This document shows, one piece after another, positions 47,407-55,758 of a stretch of 64,000 bases of DNA. Under the pieces are notes generated by a model, which was not told the origin of the DNA, searched no databases, and worked only from the letters and a program-made list of their open reading frames with translations. Numbering within the stretch: position 1 is the stretch's first letter; every line of letters starts with the position of its first letter. The DNA is taken from positions 744,001 to 808,000 of the forward strand of contig BPUI01000002.1 of NCBI GenBank assembly GCA_019973575.1. The letters are read 5' to 3'. Origin of the DNA: Gemmatimonadetes bacterium T265. GTDB lineage: Bacteria > Gemmatimonadota > Gemmatimonadetes > Gemmatimonadales > Gemmatimonadaceae. The position numbers and the translations under genes were made by a program.

Positions 47407-48117
47407 TCACGCGGCCGCCGCCGGCACGCCGTCGTGCGCGACGCGCCCGCGCTCCAGCACGATCGTGCGTAGCCCCGCACGCGCGACGAGCTCCGCGTGG
47501 TGCGTCGCCATGAAGACCGCGGTGCCGCCCGCGTGGATCTCGCGCAGTAGCTCGAACACGCCCGCCGCGGCCCGGTCGTCGAGGTTCCCCGTCGGCTCGT
47601 CGGCGAGCAGGAGGACCGGGCGGTTGACGAGCGCGCGCGCGATCGCGACGCGCTGCTGCTCGCCGCCCGACAGCTCGTGCGGCAGCCGCATCCCGCGCCC
47701 CGAGAGTCCGACGCGCGCGAGCGCGTCGTTCGCGCGCTCCCGCAGCCCGGCGCGCGGCGCGCCGGTCACCTCGAGCGCGAACGCGACGTTCTGCTCCGCG
47801 GTCCGATCGCCTAACAGGCGGAAGTCCTGGAACACGACGCCGAGTTGCCGGCGGACGAGCGGAACCGCGCGCGCGAGCGCGCGCCCGGCGAGCGCGCTCG
47901 TGTCCTCGCCCGCGACGACGACGGTCCCGCTCGTCGGCCGCTCCTCCAGGTACGCGAGCCGGAGCACCGAGCTCTTCCCCGACCCGCTCGGCCCCGTGAG
48001 GAACGCGAACTCGCCGCGCCCGAGCGCGAACGACACGCCGTCGAGCGCGGGCGCGCTGGGCGCGCCGGCGGCGCCGCCGCGCGCGTACGTCTTCGCGACG
48101 TCGTCGAAGGTCAGCAC
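47407..48117 (-). CDS. ftsE: Cell division ATP-binding protein FtsE
   Basis: 236 residues with Walker A GPSGSGKSS (42-50), the signature LSGGEQQRV, Walker B LLLADEPTGNLDD and the switch histidine ATHH. The ALDGVSFALGRGEFAFLTGP opening is typical of FtsE. GTG start. It heads the ftsE-ftsX-envC operon, 68 bases downstream of metB. Confidence 0.95.
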   Translation of the reverse strand: MLTFDDVAKTYARGGAAGAPSAPALDGVSFALGRGEFAFLTGPSGSGKSSVLRLAYLEERPTSGTVVVAGEDTSALAGRALARAVPLVRRQLGVVFQDFRLLGDRTAEQNVAFALEVTGAPRAGLRERANDALARVGLSGRGMRLPHELSGGEQQRVAIARALVNRPVLLLADEPTGNLDDRAAAGVFELLREIHAGGTAVFMATHHAELVARAGLRTIVLERGRVAHDGVPAAAA

Positions 48118-48184
48118 GGGATGACGTTAGGCAACCGGCGCGGAATCCGGCGCCGGCCCGCCCGCGGCAAGCCGCAGCCCGTCT

Positions 48185-49423
48185 TCACGCCGCGAGCGCC
48201 TGGTCGACGTCCGCGATCAGGTCCGCCGCGTCCTCGACGCCGACGCTGACGCGGAGGAACCCGTCCGGGATGCCGATCGCGGCGCGCTCCTCGCTCGTCA
48301 TCCCCACGTGCGACGTGTACCGCGGCTCGATGACGAGCGAGTCGACCCCGCCGAGCGACGTCGCGTGCGTGATGAGCTTGAGCGCGCGCAGGAACCGGTC
48401 GGCCGCCGGCGCGCCGCCGGCGAGCTCGATCGCGAGCATCCCGCCGAACCCGTCGAGCGTCTCGGCCGCGAGCCGATGGTCGGGGTGCGACCCGAGCCCG
48501 GGGTAGTGCACCCGCGCGACCGCGGGCTGCCGCGCGCACCACTCGGCGAGGGCCATCGCGTTCGCGTTCTGGCGCTCGACGCGCACGCCGAGCGTCTTGA
48601 GGCCGCGCTCGAGGAGCCAGCAGGCGAACGGGTCGGGCGCCTGGCCCCAGAGCACCATTTTCTGCCGCACCTCGCCCACGTAGGCCGCCGAGCCGACGAC
48701 CACGCCGCTCAAGACGTCGTGGTGCCCGTTGAGGTACTTCGTGGCCGAGTGGATCACGACGTCCGCGCCGTGGGCGAGCGGGCGGAAGTTGATCGGGCTC
48801 GCGAAGGTCGAGTCGACGACGAGCGCGACGCCGAGTTCGCGCGTGAGCTGGCTGAGCGAGCGCATGTCGACGACGCGCGTCGTCGGGTTCACCGGCGACT
48901 CGACGAACACCGCGCGCGTGTTCGGCCGAAGCGCGTTGCGCCACCCGCGCGATCGCGTCGGCTCGACGAACGTCGTGCGGATGCCTAACGACGCGAACTC
49001 CTCCGCGAACAGCGCGCGCGTGCCGCCGTAAATCCAGGCGCTCGACACGAGGTGGTCGCCGGGGCGGAGCAGGGCGAGGAGCGCGCACGCCGTCGCGCCG
49101 ATCCCGCTCGCGAGCACGAGCGCGGCCTCGCCGCCCTCGAGCAGCGCGAGCCGCTCCTGCACGCGCTCCGCGTTCGGCGTGTTGCCGTAGCGCGTGTAGC
49201 GCACCCCGTCGCCCGTGCCGAACGGCTGCGTGAAGTTGACCGACTGCACGAGCGGCGCGACGACCGGGCTGGGCTCCGCGTACGGGTCCGCAGTCCCCTC
49301 GCTCGACGGACGGCCGAACGCGCGCGCGCCGTGTAGGGCGACCGTCGAGAGGCCCGGGCCCGCGACGTCGCGGACCACCGAACCCGGCGTGGCCGGCGCG
49401 CTCGCCGCCACGCGCTCACGCAT
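48185..49423 (-). CDS. metB: Cystathionine gamma-synthase/O-acylhomoserine sulfhydrylase (Cys/Met metabolism PLP enzyme)
   Basis: 412 residues of the Cys/Met-metabolism PLP family. PLP lysine in HSATKYLNGH (Lys229), YTRYGNTPNAERVQERLALL, SSAWIYGGTRALF, and PVNPTTRVVDMRSL. It uses an activated homoserine or cystathionine; family members include MetB, MetC, MetY and MdeA, and the sequence does not separate them securely. The start overlaps the upstream small gene by 8 bases. Confidence 0.87.
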   Translation of the reverse strand: MRERVAASAPATPGSVVRDVAGPGLSTVALHGARAFGRPSSEGTADPYAEPSPVVAPLVQSVNFTQPFGTGDGVRYTRYGNTPNAERVQERLALLEGGEAALVLASGIGATACALLALLRPGDHLVSSAWIYGGTRALFAEEFASLGIRTTFVEPTRSRGWRNALRPNTRAVFVESPVNPTTRVVDMRSLSQLTRELGVALVVDSTFASPINFRPLAHGADVVIHSATKYLNGHHDVLSGVVVGSAAYVGEVRQKMVLWGQAPDPFACWLLERGLKTLGVRVERQNANAMALAEWCARQPAVARVHYPGLGSHPDHRLAAETLDGFGGMLAIELAGGAPAADRFLRALKLITHATSLGGVDSLVIEPRYTSHVGMTSEERAAIGIPDGFLRVSVGVEDAADLIADVDQALAA

Positions 49424-49736
49424 AGGGCCCGACGTCGGGCGGCGCGTCGAGGTCGGGCTTCGTCACGTGGACGATCTCCGACGGCGCGACCCCGGCGATG
49501 TCGCGCACGACCACCGACCCGCGCGGCAGCCCGTCGTCGATCGCGAGCGTCGCGAATTGCTGCCCGCGCGGCCCCTCGACGATCACGAGCTCGCCATCGG
49601 CGGCCATGCGCGCGCGCGCCTCGTTCGCGTTCATGCGGATTTGCGGGCCGCGCTCCGGGTCGGCGCGACGGGTGGCGATGTAGCCGTCGACGCGCAGCGG
49701 GCGCGAACTCTGGGGACGTCGGTACAGGGGACTCAT
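49416..49736 (-). CDS. Small protein with a molybdopterin-dinucleotide-binding-like (double-psi barrel) domain (tentative)
   Basis: 106 residues from the ATG at 49736. The central sequence MNANEARARMAADGELVIVE, then GPRGQQFATLAIDDGLPRG, follows the pattern of the C-terminal double-psi beta-barrel that binds molybdopterin dinucleotide (NPxDAxxxGIxDGDxVxVxSxRG). Here it stands alone with no molybdoenzyme, and the residues usually binding cofactor cannot be confirmed. The stop overlaps metB by 8 bases, so translation is coupled. The fold match is by pattern only; it may be a distinct barrel protein. Confidence 0.55.
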   Translation of the reverse strand: MSPLYRRPQSSRPLRVDGYIATRRADPERGPQIRMNANEARARMAADGELVIVEGPRGQQFATLAIDDGLPRGSVVVRDIAGVAPSEIVHVTKPDLDAPPDVGPYA

Positions 49737-49753
49737 GCGTCGACAGCGGAAGG

Positions 49754-50386
49754 TCAATCGCGGGCAGGGAGCCCGACGGGAAGCCAGCCGCCGCCAGCGG
49801 CCGGCATCACGAGGCGGCGCGCGGCGAGCCGGGCGAGCACCGCCGCCGCGCGGTCGACCTCGCCGCCGGCCGCCGCGGCGAGCCGCGCCGCGTCGGCCGG
49901 CGCAACCGCGTGCAGCGCCTGCCACGCCGCGCGCTCCTCGGCCGGCACGTCGCCGACTAGGCGGACCTCGCCGTGGACGACGGCGACGATCGCGATCGCG
50001 TGCCGCTCGAGCACCGCTTCGACCGCGTCGAGGTGCCCGTCGCCGACGCCGCGGAACACGAAGTACGCGTCCGCCGTCGGGGCGACTCCGTCGTCAGCTC
50101 CGTCATCGGCCCCGGCGTCCACCGCCGCGCCGTCCAACGCCGCGCGCACATGCCGCAGCATCAGCTTCGCAACGATCTCGTCGGCGCACGAGAAGTCGAG
50201 CAGCGTGACCTCGGAGAAGTCGATCACGCTGACCACGGGCCCGGGCGCCCCCGGGGCGGCAGCATCCGCGATCGCACGCTCGATCTCGGCGCGCACGGCC
50301 GCACCGGTCGGACGGGTGACGAGATTCGAGTACAAGGCGCACACGGTACCTCGGAGCACCGTGCCCAGGTCGATGTGGTGGTGCAT
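49754..50386 (-). CDS. STAS-domain-like protein
   Basis: 210 residues from the ATG at 50386 (GGGGCC upstream; a GTG at 50413 is an alternative). Residues about 45-75 match a STAS/anti-sigma-factor-antagonist strand-helix: VVSVIDFSEVTLLDFSCADE IV-type sequence; a phosphorylatable serine or threonine could be the Ser in DFSCAD. The C-terminal half is helical and Ala-rich with a winged-helix-like end. It follows the ATPase-domain gene by 48 bases. The partner-switching role is inferred from the neighbour. Confidence 0.7.
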   Translation of the reverse strand: MHHHIDLGTVLRGTVCALYSNLVTRPTGAAVRAEIERAIADAAAPGAPGPVVSVIDFSEVTLLDFSCADEIVAKLMLRHVRAALDGAAVDAGADDGADDGVAPTADAYFVFRGVGDGHLDAVEAVLERHAIAIVAVVHGEVRLVGDVPAEERAAWQALHAVAPADAARLAAAAGGEVDRAAAVLARLAARRLVMPAAGGGWLPVGLPARD

Positions 50387-50434
50387 CAGGCCCCGCCCGA
50401 CGGCGCGGCGCACGCGACGGCGCTCACGCCCACG

Positions 50435-51412
50435 CTAGAGCAGCTCGAGTGGAGGCGCCGGTCGCGCGGCGGGAGCCGCGGTGGCGGCCGGCTTCGCGGA
50501 CGCGCGCCCCCCGCCGCCCGCGCCGCCGTCCGCGGGCACCGCCTGCGGGATCGTGATCTGCACCTGCGCGCCCGGGAACGGCGCCAGCCCCTCCCGGAGC
50601 GCGACGTCGTCGTCCCAGTCGGGCACGAGGGCGATGCGGGCCGTGCCGCTCCGCACCGCGAGCTTCCCCTGGAACTTGGTCACGAAGCTCCGAATCTGTG
50701 ACAGCCCTTGCCCGCGCCCCGATTCGCGGAACCGGCTCACGTTGCGCAGCACGCCCTCTTCGAGCGCCATCCCGTCGTCCCACCGATCGTTGCGCGGGCG
50801 CGCGACGTTCGACTCGAGCGAACGACGGAATCCGATTCCCGCGTCGCACACCGCGATCACGACGACCCGGCGGCCGAGCCGCTGCTTCCACGTGTAACTC
50901 TGGACCGCGACCCAGCCGTCGCGTCCCGCGTGCTCGGTCACGTTCTGGCACGCCTCGGACAGCGTCATCGAGAACCGCATCGTCGAGCGCGGGTCGAGCC
51001 CGAGTCCGTCGCGCAGGATCGCCGTCGCCCGCTCCTGGATGCGCCCGACGATCTCGTGCACGTCGTTCGCGATCGTGATGCGCGTGATGCCGAGCAGCAC
51101 GTTCGACTCGGCCGGCGCGCGCCCGCGCGGCACGGCGCGCGTGAAGTCGTACAGCTCCTCCGCGTGCGCAAAGAACCCCGTCCGCGCCCAGTACGAAAGC
51201 GTGTCCTCCGCCTCGGGCGGCGCGAAGCTCGGCCGCACCTCGCGCGACTGCGCCAGCGCGAGCAGCGCCGTCAACCCGTACGGCGACGCCCAGCGTGCGT
51301 GCCGCGCGTCGACCAACACCTTCGCGTCGGCGGGCGCGTCGGCGAGCTTCGCCGCGACCTGCTCGAAGGTGACGTCGTCGAGCGACGACGGGATCGGGAC
51401 GACGGCCGTCAA
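50435..51412 (-). CDS. GHKL ATPase-domain protein with N-terminal STAS-like segment (partner-switch kinase candidate)
   Basis: 325 residues; the open start is a TTG. Residues 1-95 contain a STAS-like helix-strand pattern (KVLVDARHARWASPYGLTAL). About 120-280 is a GHKL ATPase: N box SEACQNVTEHA (Glu153, Asn157), G1 CDAGIGF (Asp190, Gly192) and G2 ESGRGQGLSQI. This combination resembles the anti-sigma/serine kinases of partner-switching systems, with a STAS protein encoded just downstream. No sigma factor or phosphatase is adjacent. The last 30 residues are low-complexity. Confidence 0.78.
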   Translation of the reverse strand: MTAVVPIPSSLDDVTFEQVAAKLADAPADAKVLVDARHARWASPYGLTALLALAQSREVRPSFAPPEAEDTLSYWARTGFFAHAEELYDFTRAVPRGRAPAESNVLLGITRITIANDVHEIVGRIQERATAILRDGLGLDPRSTMRFSMTLSEACQNVTEHAGRDGWVAVQSYTWKQRLGRRVVVIAVCDAGIGFRRSLESNVARPRNDRWDDGMALEEGVLRNVSRFRESGRGQGLSQIRSFVTKFQGKLAVRSGTARIALVPDWDDDVALREGLAPFPGAQVQITIPQAVPADGGAGGGGRASAKPAATAAPAARPAPPLELL

Positions 51413-51451
51413 GGCGGGGAGAGGAGGAGCCGAGCTGGAACGGAGCGGAAT

Positions 51452-51518
51452 GTCATCCCGAGCGCAGCTAGGAATCGGTGGGCCTGGCGGAGCGATCCTT
51501 CGCTGCGCTCGGGACGAC
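51452..51518. repeat. Imperfect inverted repeat of the GTCATCC(T/C)GAGCGCAGC family
   Basis: GTCATCCCGAGCGCAGC (51452-51468) pairs with GCTGCGCTCGGGACGAC (51502-51518) with one mismatch; the inner arms (TAGGAATCG / CGATCCTT) are less well paired. It lies between the pfkB-type gene and the ATPase-domain gene and is a relative of the 18534-18635 element. Confidence 0.8.
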
Positions 51519-51543
51519 GGCCGACTCGGCAGGGACGACGGTG

Positions 51544-52569
51544 TCAGGCGAGGCCGATCTCGCCCCGCAGATGCGCCGCGAGCCCACTCGCGCCGCGGTG
51601 CGTGAGGTTCCGCCCGGCGGCGCGGTGCGCGGCGACGATCGCGTCGTCCAAGGTATCACCCGCGAGCAGACGCGAGAAATGGGTCGCCCCCCACACGTCC
51701 CCGCACCCCGTCGGGTCGCCGCCGTCCGTCACCGGCACGCGCTCCGCCGCGATCAACGCCGTCCGGAGCGGCCCCGGCGCTCCACCGCCGACGCCGGTCA
51801 CGATCGCCGCCCGCGCGTCCGCCCGCGCCGGCCCGCCCGCGAGCGCCACCACACCGTCCTCGCGGCGGAGCCCGTCGTAGTCACCACGCGCGAAGTACAC
51901 CGCGCCGCGCGGCCCCATCGTCACGTTCAGGCAGCGCACGCCGTTGCCGAGCGCCGTCGCCGCGAGCGCCATCGGGTCGGGCGCCATCATCGCCAACTCG
52001 TCCTCGTTCACCTGCACCAGGTCGAAGCAACGGCACCACGCCGCCACGTCCGGCAGCGGGCGCGCCGTCCGCAGCCCGCCCGGTTGGACCGCGAGCGTGA
52101 GCGAGTGCAGGTCGCCGTAGATGATGCCCTTGAAGTGCTGCCGCAGTAGCTGCGTCGTCTCGAGGTCGAGTTCGAACCCCGAAATAAAGTTGACGTAGAG
52201 CGCGTCCAGCCCTTCCACGAGCGGGCGCATGCCGAGCCACGTCCACCCCGGCACGCCGCCGCGCAGCACCTCGCTCCGCCGCTCGTTCGAGTAGTAGAAC
52301 AGCTCGACGCGGTTGTTCGGGTACGGCACCTCGACGAGCGCCGCGTCCGGCGCCGCGCGGCGGAGCGTGTGCAGGTACCCGTCCGCCCGCGCCCGCAAGT
52401 CGTCCCCGACCTTGATGACGGGGACGATCTCCCAGTCGGGCGGCAGCGCCGCGTCGAGCGCGCCGAGCGCGTAAGTGATCCCGCCCCACTCCTCGACGGG
52501 CGCCGCGCGCACGTCGCGCCCGTGGATCACGTCCCAGACGAACGTGCCGATCACGCCGAGCCGCGGCAC
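51544..52569 (-). CDS. PfkB-family carbohydrate kinase
   Basis: 341 residues, GTG start. The PfkB signature 2 and catalytic base are in DPTGCGDVWGATHFSRLL (Asp291), with N-terminal GVIGTFVWDVI and substrate-binding IVPVIKVGDDL. It phosphorylates a sugar, nucleoside or similar compound with ATP; the substrate is not identifiable. A GCCTAAC heptamer directly precedes the start codon. Upstream is a glycosyltransferase gene of the same strand (42 bases apart). Confidence 0.87.
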   Translation of the reverse strand: MPRLGVIGTFVWDVIHGRDVRAAPVEEWGGITYALGALDAALPPDWEIVPVIKVGDDLRARADGYLHTLRRAAPDAALVEVPYPNNRVELFYYSNERRSEVLRGGVPGWTWLGMRPLVEGLDALYVNFISGFELDLETTQLLRQHFKGIIYGDLHSLTLAVQPGGLRTARPLPDVAAWCRCFDLVQVNEDELAMMAPDPMALAATALGNGVRCLNVTMGPRGAVYFARGDYDGLRREDGVVALAGGPARADARAAIVTGVGGGAPGPLRTALIAAERVPVTDGGDPTGCGDVWGATHFSRLLAGDTLDDAIVAAHRAAGRNLTHRGASGLAAHLRGEIGLA

Positions 52570-52611
52570 GTTAGGCGCTCCGGGAGACGGCGCGCGCGAC
52601 GGACCCGGCGG

Positions 52612-53670
52612 TCAGCGATCCGGCGGCGTCAGGCATGTGGAACGGGAATCGGGGAGAGAGAGGTCGGCGAGCATCGCGCGCGCCCGCGCCGCGACCGCGC
52701 CCGGCGCCTGCTCGCGCATGCAGCGCCAGTGGCCGAGCGGACAGACGCGCGGACCGTGCCGATCACACGGCCGGCACGCGAGGTCGTCCACCCCCACCGT
52801 CACGCTCCCCGGCGCGAGCGGCCCGAACCCGAACGCCGGCACCGTCGGCCCGAAGATAGCCAGCGTCGGCGTTCCGACGGCCGACGCGAGGTGCTGCGGC
52901 GCCGAATCGTTCGTCACGAGCAGCGCGGCACGCCCGATCAGCGCCGCGCTCGCGAGCAGCGACAATCGCCCCGCCGCGTCAACCGCCGTCCCCGGCGGGC
53001 ACGCCGCGACGATCTCCCCCGCGAGCCCCGCGTCCCCCGGCCCGCCCACGAGCACGATCGCGACGTCCCCCGCCAACGCCCCGGCGAGTTCGGCGTAGAA
53101 CGGCCACCGCTTCGTCGCCCACACGCTGCCCGGCGCGAGCGCGACGAAGCGCCGCCCCGTGAGCGGCGCGAGCACCGCATCGACCGCCGCCCGCTCGTCC
53201 GCGCCTGGGTACAGCGCCGGCCGCACCTGCTCGGCCGTCGGCGCCCCGTCCGGGCTCGCCAATGCCCAGAGCCGCTCCGCGTGATGCCGGTCCGCCCGGT
53301 ACCGCACGACCCGCGTGTAGAACGCCCGCGCGTTCCGCGACGTATCGAACCCCACCCGCTCGCGACACCCCGCGACCACCGCGAGCATCGCGCTCCGCGG
53401 CGACCCCTGCGCCAGGTACGCCGCCCCGTACGGCCCGCCCGCGCGCAGCCTTCGCCCGACCCGCCACAGCCCCCCGATCCCGCCGTCCCGCCCGCGCTTG
53501 TCGTACACGATCACCCGCCTAACGCCCGGATTCCCCGCGAGCACCCCCGCCGCCTCCGCCCGCACGACGACGTCGACCGGTCCGCTCGCCGCCAACTCCC
53601 GGAGTAACGCGGTCGTCAACACCACGTCGCCCAAGAACGACGTCTGCACGACCAAGCTCGCCTCAACCAT
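52612..53670 (-). CDS. Glycosyltransferase family 9 (heptosyltransferase-type)
   Basis: 352 residues with the two-domain GT9 pattern: N-terminal VVQTSFLGDVVLTTALLREL, AAYLAQGSPRSAML and the C-terminal VALAPGSVWATKRWPFYAEL and LVTNDSAPQHLASAVGTPTL, the latter the nucleotide-sugar-binding signature. Members include WaaC, WaaF and related lipopolysaccharide core transferases. Several cysteines near the C-terminus (CRPCDRHGPRVCPLGHWRCM) are also seen in WaaF-type proteins. No other LPS-core gene is adjacent. ATG start. Confidence 0.9.
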   Translation of the reverse strand: MVEASLVVQTSFLGDVVLTTALLRELAASGPVDVVVRAEAAGVLAGNPGVRRVIVYDKRGRDGGIGGLWRVGRRLRAGGPYGAAYLAQGSPRSAMLAVVAGCRERVGFDTSRNARAFYTRVVRYRADRHHAERLWALASPDGAPTAEQVRPALYPGADERAAVDAVLAPLTGRRFVALAPGSVWATKRWPFYAELAGALAGDVAIVLVGGPGDAGLAGEIVAACPPGTAVDAAGRLSLLASAALIGRAALLVTNDSAPQHLASAVGTPTLAIFGPTVPAFGFGPLAPGSVTVGVDDLACRPCDRHGPRVCPLGHWRCMREQAPGAVAARARAMLADLSLPDSRSTCLTPPDR

Positions 53671-53715
53671 GCGCCGAACGCCCGAGGCGCGGGGCGGCGG
53701 GGGGCCCCCCCACCC

Positions 53716-55512
53716 CTAGTCGACCTGCAGCACCGCCAGAAACGCCTCCTGCGGGATCTCCACGGCCCCGACCTGCTTCATCCGCTTCTTCCCTTCCTTC
53801 TGCTTCTCCAGCAGCTTGCGCTTCCGCGAGATGTCCCCGCCGTAGCACTTCGCGAGCACGTCCTTCCGCAGCGGCTTGACCGTCGTCCGCGCGATGACCT
53901 TCTGCCCGATCGCCGCCTGGATCGCCACCTCGAAGAGCTGCCGCGGGATCAGGTCCTTGAGCTTGTCCGCGATCTTCCGCCCCCAGTCGTACGCCTTGTC
54001 CTTGTGGATGATCACGGAGAACGCGTCGATCGGGTCCCCGTTGATCAGCATGTCGAGCCGCACGAGGTCGCTCTCGCGGTAGCCGAGCATCTCGTAGTCG
54101 AGCGACGCGTAACCCCGCGACACGGTCTTCATCCGGTCGAAGAAGTCGAGGATGATCTCGCCTAACGGAAACTCCCAGTCGAACTCGACCCGCTCCGCGT
54201 CGAGGTAGGTCATGTTCTTGTAGACGCCCCGCCGCTCCGTGCCCAACGTCATCAGCGGCCCGATGTACTCCTTCGGCGCCATGATCCGCGCCTTCACGTA
54301 CGGCTCCTCCACCCGGTCGATCACCGCCGGCGCGGGCATCAGCGACGGGTTCTCGACCGCGACCAGCTCGCCGTCCGTCGTGTAGACCTTGTACTCCACG
54401 CTCGGCACCGTCGTCACGAGGTCGAGGTCGAACTCGCGCTCCAGCCGCTCCTGGACGATCTCCATGTGCAGGAGTCCGAGGAACCCGCAGCGGAACCCGA
54501 AGCCTAACGCCGTCGACGTCTCCGGCTCGTACTGCAGCGACGCGTCGTTCAGCTGCAGCTTCTCGAGCGCGTCGCGCAGCAGCTCGTACTGCGTCGTGTC
54601 CGTCGGGTAGATCCCCGCGAACACGAACGAGCGCACCTCCTGGTAGCCCGGCAGCGGCTCGGCCGCCTTGCGCGTCGCGTCGAACACCGTGTCGCCCGCG
54701 CGCGTCTCGCGCACCGACCGCACGTTCGCGACGACGTAGCCCACCTCGCCCGGCCCCAGCTCGTCGGCCTGCACCTGCCGCAGCTGGTTGTACCCGACCT
54801 CGGCCACCTCGTACACGGCGTCGTTCGCGCCGAAGGTGATCTGCATCTTCGGCCGGAGCACGCCGTCCACCACGCGCACGCTCGGGATCGCCCCGCGATA
54901 CTTGTCGTAGTACGAGTCGTAGATCAGCGCGCGGAGCGGTGCGCGCACGTCGCCCTCCGGCGCCGGGACGCGCGCGACCACCGCCTCGAGCAAGTCCTCG
55001 ATCCCGATCCCGGCCTTCGCGGAGACGCGGAGGATCCCGTCCGGGTCGACGCCTAACAGGTCGGCAACCTCCTGCGCCCGCCGCTCGGGCTCCGCGCCCG
55101 GCAGGTCGATCTTGTTCAGGATCGGGATGATCTCGAGCCCCGCGTCCATCGCGAGAAACAGGTTCGAGAGCGTCTGCGCCTGGATCCCCTGGCTCGCGTC
55201 GACGACCAGCACCGCCCCCTCGCACGCGGCGAGCGAGCGCGACACCTCGTACGTGAAATCGACGTGCCCCGGCGTGTCGATCAGGTTCAGCTCGTACGTC
55301 TCCCCGTCCTTCGCCGTGTAACTCATCCGCACGGCGTTCAGCTTGATCGTGATCCCGCGCTCCCGCTCGAGGTCGAGCGTGTCGAGGACCTGGGCCTTCA
55401 TCTCACGCTTCTGCAGCATCCCCGTGAACTCGATCAGCCGGTCGGCGAGCGTCGACTTGCCGTGGTCGATGTGGGCGACGATACAGAAATTGCGGATCCT
55501 GTCGAGCTGCAA
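53716..55512 (-). CDS. lepA: Translation elongation factor 4 (LepA)
   Basis: 598 residues from a TTG at 55512, which yields the usual N-terminus [21 protein letters not shown] (G1 motif AHIDHGKST, 13-21). The remaining GTPase motifs [12 protein letters not shown]-type sequence and the C-terminal domain with [20 protein letters not shown] are intact. No ATG lies near this position, so TTG is the best start. It back-translocates ribosomes. Ends 46 bases from the GT9 start, with a C7 tract in between. Confidence 0.95.
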   Translation of the reverse strand: MQLDRIRNFCIVAHIDHGKSTLADRLIEFTGMLQKREMKAQVLDTLDLERERGITIKLNAVRMSYTAKDGETYELNLIDTPGHVDFTYEVSRSLAACEGAVLVVDASQGIQAQTLSNLFLAMDAGLEIIPILNKIDLPGAEPERRAQEVADLLGVDPDGILRVSAKAGIGIEDLLEAVVARVPAPEGDVRAPLRALIYDSYYDKYRGAIPSVRVVDGVLRPKMQITFGANDAVYEVAEVGYNQLRQVQADELGPGEVGYVVANVRSVRETRAGDTVFDATRKAAEPLPGYQEVRSFVFAGIYPTDTTQYELLRDALEKLQLNDASLQYEPETSTALGFGFRCGFLGLLHMEIVQERLEREFDLDLVTTVPSVEYKVYTTDGELVAVENPSLMPAPAVIDRVEEPYVKARIMAPKEYIGPLMTLGTERRGVYKNMTYLDAERVEFDWEFPLGEIILDFFDRMKTVSRGYASLDYEMLGYRESDLVRLDMLINGDPIDAFSVIIHKDKAYDWGRKIADKLKDLIPRQLFEVAIQAAIGQKVIARTTVKPLRKDVLAKCYGGDISRKRKLLEKQKEGKKRMKQVGAVEIPQEAFLAVLQVD

Positions 55513-55694
55513 CGGAAGACTGGAAAGTAGGAAGCGGCACCTGGGACTCGGCGCCAAACACGGGGCACGCCCGCCGGACGGCGAGTCACGCGAGTCCCGT
55601 GTGCCGGGCGCACGACGGGCCGCGCACGGCGGACCCTGCCCGCGGCCCCCCGCAGCGGCGTCGAACGCGCAAGTGCCTGTCGTATCGAAATATA

Positions 55695-55730
55695 GCGGCC
55701 CCACGCAGGCCGCGATCCGCGTGGGGCCGC
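55695..55730 (-). terminator. Rho-independent terminator of the Gly/Tyr-rich lipoprotein gene
   Basis: GCGGCCCCACGC (55695-55706) and GCGTGGGGCCGC (55719-55730) form a perfect 12-bp stem with a 12-base loop. On the minus strand it is followed by TATATTTCGA, a weak T-rich tail, and it lies 28 bases after the gene's stop. Confidence 0.75.
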
Positions 55731-55758
55731 GGGCGTCCGATGGACGCGGGCGTCGGCG

